Positions 39,601-51,800 of a stretch of DNA of 64,000 bases are shown piece by piece (the stretch's first letter is position 1; the number at the start of each line of letters is the position of its first letter). Made by a program: the position numbers and the translations under genes. The notes beneath the pieces were generated by a model that made no database searches, was not told where the DNA came from, and was given only the letters and a program-made list of their open reading frames with translations. Source of the stretch: Tubulanus polymorphus (lineage: Eukaryota; Nemertea; Palaeonemertea; Tubulaniformes; Tubulanidae); the NCBI RefSeq assembly GCF_964204645.1, contig NC_134025.1, forward strand, positions 30,720,001 through 30,784,000, written 5' to 3'.

Positions 39601-41269
39601 TTGCCACCGTAATTAAACTGACAGGATAATTGAATAAAATGATGTATTTTGAGGTTAAACTGTTATGTTTTATAAAATGTTACAGGGAATATATTCATAC
39701 ATAGAACAGAAAAGATCACGAATTCCCCGGAGAATATCGCCGATCAAACTGAACAGACTGTTGACGAAGAAGATGAACCTCCAATATTTTATAAAATCGG
39801 TAATTATCTAAGTTATTCATTTCTCTTGCTGTTATTACCAGTAATGTGATGACAAAAGCCTCTTGCACAACTTACCGATAGTATAAGGTTGGATTGATTC
39901 TGATTGAAGTTTTGTTCTAATTTGCAGGTGATTTAGGTCACGTTACGTCTGCTAGTAACCCGTGTGTAGAGGAAGGAGATTGTAGATATTTACCGAATGA
40001 AATTCTACAAGATGATTTCACTCATCTACAGAAAGCCGATATATTCTCGCTGGGATTGACGATATTCGTCGCAGCTGGTGGCGGTGAACTGCCGAAAAAT
40101 GGACAAGAATGGCACGCTATCAGACGAGGCGAATTACCAAACCTTAACAACTGTTCTAAACAATTCAATGACTTACTGAAGGTTCGTTTCTTTATATTCT
40201 GAAACCATGAGCTCAGTTTTAGTCTCGACTTCAAGTCAGTTCATAAGACTGGTATTATGTTGTTAGATTAGGTACAAAATCAAAATGAGCTAGACTGGTT
40301 TTAAAGATGTTAGATTGATTTTAGAAACAACTTAGCTTATACTGGTTTTTTAAGTTGTTAGATTGGCTAAAGAACTACAATGGTCTTCAATTTAATTCTT
40401 GTTATAAACTGTTCTTAAAGCCTTGTTTGTGTGTAACTGACTAGAATTGTTCTCTTTCTAATTGATTGATGTGTTTAATTTTGAACAGAGTATGATAGAT
40501 TCCGATGCAACCAAGCGATTATCGGCGAGTCAATTAACACAACACTCGCTACTGAGACCGGGTGGAGCTAAATCGCGAGCGCAATTACGCAAAGAATTGA
40601 ATGAAGAACGATTCAAAAATGAAGTTTTATCCAGGTAAGATTTTACAAAAACCAGTCACTCGGGAATCTCTCAGTCCCACAGGAATCTCTCAGTCCCACA
40701 GGAATCTCTCAGTCCCACAGGAATCTCTCAGTCACTCAGGAATCTCTCAGTCCAACAGGGAGGTTTAACTCAAATTAGAATTAATTCTATAGATTTCCAA
40801 ATCTATCCTATAAGTATATCAGTAATTTAAATGTCAGGAATCTCTCAGTCCAACAGGGAGGTTTAACTCAAATTAGAATTAATTCTATAGATTTCCAAAT
40901 CTATCCTATAAGTATATCAGTAATTTAAATGTCAGGAATCTCTCAGTCCAACAGGGAGGTTTAACTCAAATTAGAATTAATTCTATAGTTTTCCAAATCT
41001 ATCCTATAAGTATATCAGTAATTTAAATGTTATTGTTCTTAGTGAAATTCAGTCCAGTTTTAGAGGTCGAAGATTTAGTATTCTCTTGTTTTTGATCACG
41101 CGCTAATCAAATTCTTATCGATTTCAGGCAATTAAGGGAAGCGACTTTATATCAAATGGATCAACAACAGAAGTTCCGACAACCGAATCAGTTGGCATCG
41201 AGTAACAACAAGAACTCGCGACTAGTCGGTCGTAAAACAATGCGGAGTATGAGTTTAACAGCGTTCTAA
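36684..41269 (+). CDS. WEE1: Wee1-type protein kinase, complete
   Basis: Nuclear kinase that phosphorylates CDK1 on its inhibitory tyrosine and delays mitotic entry (family knowledge). Exons 36684-37456, 37754-37817, 37983-38152, 38707-38828, 39342-39488, 39686-39799, 39927-40181, 40499-40634 and 41128-41269 close exactly to 640 codons; the human protein has 646. The disordered N-terminus is rich in Ser, Asp and Glu and holds the Wee1 box [20 protein letters not shown] and INPFTPD. The kinase domain spans about residues 296-545: glycine loop GDGEFGSV (302-309), lysine in AIKKS (324), catalytic HLDLKPGN (D422), and DLGH (465-468) in place of DFG, as is usual for Wee1. [12 protein letters not shown] replaces the usual activation and substrate segment. 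The C-terminal tail contains Glu/Arg/Gln-rich helix and ends [10 protein letters not shown] chose ATG 36684, as it is the first in frame in good context; a second lies three codons on. Confidence 0.96.
40640..41031. repeat. 19-bp and 98-bp tandem repeats in the last WEE1 intron
   Basis: Five units of GGAATCTCTCAGTCCCACA (about 40669-40758) run into three 98-bp units that each begin with the same 19-bp motif (copies at 40741, 40839 and 40937). This suggests the longer unit arose by capturing the intronic sequence next to a short repeat. Confidence 0.92.
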
Positions 41270-42574
41270 TATCAGCAGCCCCGGAGCTGAGTAGTGTTGC
41301 TGATGTGAGTGACCGGTAACGCTGCGCTCTAGTTCGTTGTGTTGTTGTTACTTTTTCAAAATGGTGCAAAAATCGAATGTGTATAAAAAATAATGTGTTG
41401 ATAAATTGTTAATAGTTTTGTTAATTGATAAAATATCGCTATGTTTCATTTCAGCCCCGCCGATTTTAATCATGAAATTTATAATATGTTCAATACTTAA
41501 AAAACATGTGAATCTTGTACAGAATTGAAATTTCAGTCCTTATCTCGCTGAATGTGTCAAAAATATAACTGATTTCATCCTGTAAATTGTGTAACTCTGT
41601 AACAGTTGTTGTATAGTGTAAGGAGATGTGATTGTTACGGTTTAATGTGCTAACATTACACGTCTGATTCATAGTGAACAACGCGTTGTGTTGTATATTT
41701 TGTATGGCCAGTTGTAGCTTCGCTTAACTAACTATGCAGAAACTTTTTTTTTTTAACTGTGATTTAATACGACTTAATTATTGTTTTTAGAGCTGAATGC
41801 TGTATTGAACGAGTAATTGTCTTCAAAAATTAAACGCTTCCAAGCTGTGAGGTTTTCGTAATATTTTATTTTAAAACTTAAGTCTGCGGATTTTAACTGT
41901 TTTTAAGTCTACACTTTGCTGAAACTTGTATTTCTAAATTTGATTGCATTTAGAATCTTTTATGCCACTTAAAATTGATATAAACTTTTAATCTTCTATT
42001 TTAGCGGACTATTTTAATTATATTTTAGGTAATGCGTTGTTCTGGAGATTGTTCCTATTTTTCTCATTTGCTTATATAAATATGATGTGTATATTGTAAT
42101 GCTTTTGTGATTTATGTAATAAAGGATTCAAATAATGATAGTAAATTTTTGTGTTAGTTTTAATGTTGTGGTCTTTCAGAGGATGTGACTGGTTTTTGTG
42201 AATCTATGATTGAGTTCTCATCTTAGTGAAACTATTTCAATTCTCTAACTCAATATGGCTGGATATTCAACAAATGGCAAATTTACTTAGGCTAGTATGA
42301 ATATTTTGTTGTTTGCCTTGTTCACAAATCGCTTGAGAGTGCCTGTAAAATTGAAAGTCGAATCCGGCAATTAGCTGGATATAGGATTCTAACCCACTTC
42401 AGGGGCCATGCTTGCATAAGAATGTTCTGATTTTGAAATAAAGAACAATAGTGTATTTTCAGCACTTAATGAGCGATGAAGGAGAGCTATGTTAAACACT
42501 ATAACAACACATTAGCAGTATTAGATGCGAGCTTTTATTCTGTTTGCTTAACGATTACTTTGAAGTAGAATTCT
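41270..42574. other. WEE1 3' UTR and short convergent spacer to LANCL3
   Basis: AT-rich. AATAAA at 42118-42123 fits a WEE1 poly(A) signal. TTTATT at 42534-42539 fits a LANCL3 signal on the minus strand, 36 bp past its stop. The two transcripts would then end about 400 bp apart. No other gene is seen. Confidence 0.6.
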
Positions 42575-44344
<1,770 letters not shown>

Positions 44345-45878
44345 TTTGATTCTCTGGACGTCGACAACACATACTTCGTACTTTCACGAATAAAAGTAGA
44401 TATTTTTCTGTCTCGGAATTGTCATTTTTTATTTCAGCATAAAACCTCAAAGTGCCATCTAGAGTTAGAACAGAAAATCAGCAATAATAGTTAATTTGAA
44501 TTGCTTACGAGAACGGTTTTTGTTGATAATTAGTATAGTTATCAATTCAATTCATAATTAATTTGATGGATCTGAATGCTTGGCGCGTTCATCTTGACTT
44601 CCTTCAGAACGTGTCATTGATCGAGTTCAACATTTGATAGAAAGAAGAGCTGGTTGTGGTATTGGATTTTATTTTGGGTAGAAAACTGCTGTAAAATCGA
44701 TGGGATTGGACGTGAAGTTCAGACTGGTAAGTCCGATATATGTGTTCTCAGAGTCAGTCAGTCAGTGTTCTATTCCATTTCAGATTATCTAACATTTTAT
44801 AAAACTGGTTAGTAGAGAATTCCTTTTCAAAAACCAGATTAAAAAAGTAAACAACTCTCGGGCAAAAAAACCAACTCCTCATTCTCTACTCCTCGTCCTA
44901 AAGAAGAAAGTCATCATCGTCCTCACAAGTCTCTGTATAGTGTTGATGTTATCTGTTTTTGCTGTATTGTGAAAGCTGTTGTGAAACTCAGTGAATCCCA
45001 TTGTTCTCTCGATAAGTCCTCATTTACAGACAGATACGTGACCTACTGATGATAGAATAGTCAAGTGTTTAAACACCTGTTTGATGATTTTTCCATTATG
45101 TTGCTGGCAATAACCGCTATTGCTGTTGTTTTAATGTTGTCCCCATTATAGTTCTTCCGCAAGTTTGTTCTTTTGACGCATGGTTATTTTTACACTACCT
45201 ATAATTACATAGTGTAAATAACCCTAGTTTTTTACCTAATCGTTGGTGGTAAGCTTTTATAATCGAATGTGAATATATTATACTAATGTGGTTTGTGAAA
45301 ATATACGATCGTGAAACTAAAACACAAACAGGTAACTGACTAAATTTAGAATAACCCAATTACTTGCTTGAAAGCAAGTAAGAGAGAGGGAGGAGGAGGA
45401 TTGGAGGAGACTGAGAGGGAAAGAGAGACAAGAGATGGATAGAGTAGGGGTGGATCCAGGGCCCTATATCGAGGGGGCTCCCAATTGTATAAGGGCACTC
45501 ACTATTATCATATGGAGAGGGCACTTTCTATATCAAATCACGGCGAAAAAGGTCACTTAATGTCAACTTGTGATTTTCAGGGGCACTTACTACTTAATAC
45601 CAAATCATGCAAAATGAGGCCACTTTTACATCAAATCCATAGATTTAGGGGCATCTCCAAGGGGCAAAGACAAAGCTCAATGGTATTCCAGAACGCCCCC
45701 CCCCCCACACCCCCCTCCCCCCCCCCCCGGCTCGGTCCTGGAGAGGGGAGAGAGTTGAGCAAGGAGAGGGAGTTAAGTGGAAAGATGGAGAATGAACAGG
45801 GAGAGGGTTTATAAAGACAGGTGGAAACTAATGATGAATCGAATGAAATCTGTTTTATTTACAGATGTTTTTAGAAGT
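44345..45878. promoter_or_regulatory. LANCL3/AMBRA1 divergent interval and AMBRA1 5' leader
   Basis: A strong donor (AGACTG|GTAAGT) at 44727 follows a short ATG frame (44699, MGLDVKFRL) that is not in frame with AMBRA1 across the next acceptor (45864). I read it as a non-coding AMBRA1 first exon with a short upstream ORF. The intron carries a C-rich run (45694-45730) and purine-rich GAGA repeats near 45387-45440 and 45735-45810. Confidence 0.45.
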
Positions 45879-48800
45879 ATGATGAAATATTCTGCGAATC
45901 TGGTGCCTTTTATTCAGGGCCGTGAACTTGGACACTCACATCGATTTATGAATAAAAATGCCGGCAAAAATATAGCAGATCAAAAGGCGTCGAAACCAGT
46001 TATAAATAAGGTTAGTATTTTTTAGATCTATATTTTAATTATTCAATTTTAATGAATAGATTTGATTTGATGAATCGTAATTTTTTTTCAGTGCTGTCAG
46101 TTGTCAGGACAAACAAGATCTACGTTTATTCTGAGTATGAGCCATGATGGGTGAGTATTTGATTTTTGAACTGATTTACACAGTATTTGTAACTACTTAT
46201 ACATGTGAGAAATACTGATTTGATTTGTTTGATGCATAGTTTAGAATTTATGTGAACGGTGTTCCTGAGATCTTACCCTGGCCTTTTGCTGACTTGATTG
46301 TTGGTCTTACCCCCCTTGATAACTGATTAATTTTTAAACAGAAATATGGAAGGTTTACTGAGGGTCTTACTGTTGATTACTGATTAATCTGAGAAGAAAT
46401 ATGAAAGTTGCGTCTGTGTGGTCTTGCTCCACTTGATAACTGATTAATTTAAACAGAAATATGAAAGTTGTTACTACCTTGTTGGTTGCGAGTGTTTATA
46501 AATTGTATTGTTTTTGAAGGTCGAGAATTATTTCAACTCATGGAGATCACACTGTTCGAGTTACTGATGCTGTTACTGGACGTTGTATTCATGTTCTTTC
46601 TGGTCATCCTAGAACTCCATGGACAGCTACTTTCCATCCTTCCTCTAATACGTTACTTGCTTCTGGGTGTTTAGATGGTGACGTTAGAATTTGGGATTTA
46701 AAGGTAATTTATTTATCAGTTTCACGGAGAGGAGACTCACTCTAACATAGATCCAGTTACATGAAAAAATTTATATTTCTTTAATTGATTTTATCTGTTC
46801 ATTCATCAAACCTTTTTATGTCAAAATGATGGAATAGTTGTTACTTTAGTATTCATTTATCTTAACTTCAGTGTTTACATAACATGTATGAAGCGATATA
46901 AAACTTTAACCGGCCCTTGGAGGCACTCTCCTGATTGGATAAACATGTCTGAATTATAGTTAATAGTCATTATCAAATAAAAAAAATCATCTCATTTACC
47001 TGATGAAATTACTAAGCGGTGAAAGCTCTAATTTCAAATAAAATCAGTAATCAAACAAATAGTTTTCACATCTACTGAATTGAAACCACAGCTCCTTTAC
47101 GGTTCCTCCTTGTCGTTTTTAAAGGGTCACGGAAGTGAAACATGGAAATCACCGAAAAGAAAAACGATTGCTTCGTTAGCTTTTCATCCGACTGAACAGA
47201 TGTTAGTTATAGCTACGAGTAATAAGATTTATTTCTGGGATTGGAGTCAACCTCAACCGTTCGCTTCGTCGGAAACTAATAATGAATATGAGAAAGTCAG
47301 GTAAAAATCATCAAGAGTTTATATACTTTTAATATTCTTTTCATAGATTTCTATTTATGAATAATGCTTAATCCGAGTCAGTTGAAAAATAATGCACGTA
47401 TTCTTGTGCCTATCTTATGGAGGGCTTTTGAAGGTGACATATATTTGAACTTTGATTTGAGTTAGAGTAATTATTGGTTATCATGAGAATATTGTGAGAA
47501 TTCTTGATTTTTTTTCAGATGGGTGAAATTTGATCCGTTTGGACATTTTTTGTTCACCGGAGTTACGAACTGTGCTTCTAGAGAAGAGGCTAGGGTTGAG
47601 TAAGTATCGTTTGACATCAGTTAATTCTATATAGTTTGAATAAAACTAAGCCAGCAGACATGCATATACTGTTGTTTAATAGTTTCTGTGAAATGTCACG
47701 TACATTGTTATAATTGCCTATGGCTAAATGTTTTGTTTCCGTCACTCAGTCATTTGTGTCGTCATTTAAATATCAAACATTTGATGGCAGTTCTATTAAT
47801 AGCGAGCTATACGCAGACATGTATAATGCTCGAGCAACAGCTTTTAGTATACATGCCTGTCTGTCGTGGTGAAAAATAAAAAGTTTATTCTTCTTAAATT
47901 ATCATAAGAAATGGCTGGAACTTTTTTTTGTCTCAGTGATCTTGCCAATGAATTACTGATGGTAATTTGTACATTCCAGCAGCATTCCGCAGCAATCTAT
48001 GATATTTTCCTGTGAAGTGATATTTCCCATTTACGCCCTGTTCTAGTATTTCATAAACAAATCTTTCTATGAATGAACCTGTTGTAATTATAGGCACCAG
48101 TCACCAGTGTGGGGTTCGAGTAGTACGACCAGTCAAATGGAACAGATTCACTTACGGAGACGTTACTTAGACGTTATGGATCGTTATAGTAATTTCTTAC
48201 GCGATCGCGAGAGACTTTTACAAGAGAATCCGTTAATACACGATACAAGGATCGCGGAGAATGAGAGTGAAGAGACCGCGGCTAACGTTGATCCAGGTTA
48301 GTGTGCACCGAGTTCTACAGTTGTGAGTGAAGATCTGGGAGTTAACTCTCAACTCACTACTGTAGAACTGCTTCCGAGAGGGTATCTAGGATTTTAGAAG
48401 GCTGGGACTGATGTTATAAGCTGATATTATCCATCTTTAACCCGGGGCTGGTTTCATTTCAAGAAGGGTTGGGTTCACTATGAATGAGAGAGGAGGCAAG
48501 AGTGTGAGGCAAGTGACGCAAAATGAGAGGTTTTGAAATCTAAGATGCAATCTGAACTTCGCATTTAACTCATATATAAAATATCTTTTATTTTACGCAG
48601 ATTGATGATGATAGATTGATATGTTTTGTATTTTCAGGCGCTGTTGAAGAGGGAACCGATGAAGCTGATGAATCAGCAATAGCCGATATAGATATAATAG
48701 AACCTCGCTCTCCGGCTCAGCTAGACGCGTTAGACAGCGCTCGTTTATACGCCGCTAATGTATCACAACACGTCAGTCGTATGATACAAAATACACGTGA

Positions 48801-51800
48801 TTACACAGCTCAGATACATCAGAGCATCCGTTCGTCTGATACACGTACCGCATCTAGCACCACGCAGGGTACTAACAGTACCGTTACCGTAACAGCGTCC
48901 GATCGCCAGTCGCATTCTCGTTTAATATTCGGAACTACGAGTTCAATAATCAGACAACGTAACGCACGGTTACACGCGAACACTACACATACTGTATTAA
49001 CTAACTCTAGTCAATCAACTTCGTACGGTAGTCAACAGAGTACCGGTAATCAGAACACTGGTGGTAATCAGAATACCAGTCACAGTACTAGTGGTAATCC
49101 ACCTAGTAATCATAATACTAGTACTGGCAATCAAAATCCACAGAACACTGGTAATCAGTCTAGTAATTATACTACTGGAAGTATCAGTGATCGCGATACT
49201 GGTAATCAAGGCAATAATCAACAGATGACTGATGGTAATCAACAGACGGCTGATGGTAATCAAATGAGTAATCGGGATGGTGAAACCGAAAACAGGAATA
49301 TTGATTTAGGTCTCGGTTTAGAGAATAACGGAATAGCCAGTGAATTAATACGAGATCATTTATCGTCAATTGGTGCTAGAAATACTGAACCCAATCAACG
49401 TTCTAGATCTGAAATGAACTTGAACTCGATTCGTAACGTTCAACGTTCATTGTTGCGTTCGCGACTTTTACGCGACGAGTTGCACAATTCATGCCGAATG
49501 TGGTCTCAAGGTCGCGATTCAGCCATCGCCGGGGGCAACAGAGAACAATCGAGTTTTCGGCCGTGGAGGAGTCGGCCGCCGTATGGCCGAGCGGAAATGA
49601 GACAGAATTTATGGAGATTGACTCCCGATGAAACTCCGGACAGGAATAACTGCTGCGATTATTGCGGATTTTTGTACAATTCGACGCAGCGTAACTGTCC
49701 GAATCATCGGCGTAAAAGAGTTCACAGCGCGAGTGAAACGATGAGTCATCACGGTACGCAGACACGCAGATCAGTCGTACCAACAGATGAACAAATATCA
49801 CACATAGAAACAAGACGTCTCGATAAAACACAAACTAAAACGGCGAGATGTGAGAAAGTGCGACAGTGGTTAGCGGCGAATCAGACTGAATCTCAACTCG
49901 TATCAACATCTACCGGTCAAATTACCGTTAATAATCAGCCAATCGCTGGTCCGTCTAATTCGAGTCAGCCAATCGCTGGTCCTTCTAATTCGAGTCAGCC
50001 AATCGCTGGTCCTTCTAATTCGAGTCAGCCAATCGCTGGACCTTCTAATTCGAATCAGCCAATCGCTGGTCCTTCTAATTCGAGTCAGCCAATCGCTGGA
50101 CCTTCTAATTCGAATCAGCCAATCGCTGGTCCTTCTAATTCGAGTCAGCCAATCGCTGGACCTTCTAATTCGAATCAGCCAATCGCTGGTCCTTCTAATT
50201 CGAGTCAGCCAATCGCTGGTCCTTCTAATTCGAGTCAGCCAATCGCTGGACCTTCTAAATCGAATCAGCCAATCGCTGGTCCTTCTAATTCGAGTCAGCC
50301 AATCGCTGGACCTTCTAATTCGAGTCAGCCAATCGCTGGTCCTACTAATTCGAGTCAGCCAATCGCTGGTCCTTCTAAATCGAGTCAGCCAATCGCTGGT
50401 CCTTCTGGCTCGGCTCCAAAACGACGACGTTTGGCTTTAATGACTGAAATTTTGACTCGTGATTCTGATTCCGATTCTGATATTCAATCAATACCAGACA
50501 AACCTAAACCATCTCAAACCGGGATGGAAGAGAGCGGCGCAGAAAACAGCTCTAAAAAAGGGAAAAAACTAGTGAAATCTGAAGATAAGAATCCTTTACT
50601 TCATTCGATGTTACTAAATTCACCTCCTCATTCACCGAAAACATTCATCAAACAACAACAGCGTGAAGTAATACGCGAATTCGAGACTAATCGCGTACGT
50701 TCGGGTAATGAATCGAGTGATCACATCACGTCACCATCGGAGACATTCATTCCAGAGTCACCTCCACTTTTATCTGACGAACCACCGACGAATAGAGACA
50801 CGTTCCGTCCGATCGGACGCGAGTCGAATTACCGCGCGAATTATTCAAATCGCTTACCAACAATGCAGCCCGATTCAGGTCGCGTAGCATCGAGAGATTT
50901 TGATCGTCTGCCCGCAGCGAATCGGTTAAACTTCGATCGGTCATCGGCGACGATGAATTTCGATTTTTCTGCGAATTCAATTTCTACGTCGTCGGGGGCG
51001 ACGAACGGAACGACGTCTGCAGCGTCGGTTTCACGTAGTACTCAACAGCGAGATCGAGTCATTCAAATGCTTCATCGCAGTCGAAGAGAAAGGATTCAAC
51101 GATTGTTAGAACGATCGGATCGCGCGTCTGCTCGTGATTCGTCGCTAGGTAACGGCGCGTCTGCTCGAGAGTCGTTCAGAGAACCGATGAGAGTCCGTAG
51201 AGTCGACTCTCTCCGCTCGCGACAGTTTAATCTCGATCGGTTGCGATTACAATTACCGCCTCACGGGATTCCAGATATTCAAATAACGGCTCCTACTGAT
51301 TCGCCACCGGAGGTTCTAGGTAAATATATGATTCTATTCCCACACACCTTCCTCGTCCCTAACAGATAAAACAGTTACGATTTCAAGTTTTTTTTCTCGT
51401 TCACAGAAGCGTTTGAAGTCAGAAGAAGAGAACTTTTAGAACTGAATCAACGGTTAGTAAATATTTCACCTAAATATTCCTCCTTGAAAACTGTTCAAAT
51501 TGAAGAATATTTTCCCAAGCCTCCGATCTCTTCAAGATTTAAGAAATTACTCGACCCAATTTTACCCACTTGTATCAAAGTTACCCATAGGGGTAAATCC
51601 TCAACCACCATGGTTACAATGAGAAACCGTGGTGATAACTGACAAATTTCAAAACTCATGTCTACGAATGTTGGCCCTTCTTAAATTGTAATACGATGTG
51701 TATTATTTTTGTAGAGTTCCGTTGTTACCGCGGGAAGAGCGCACATTACAACGTTTACAAAGACATTTATTACATCCTCATTACGCAGTCAGCATATTAG

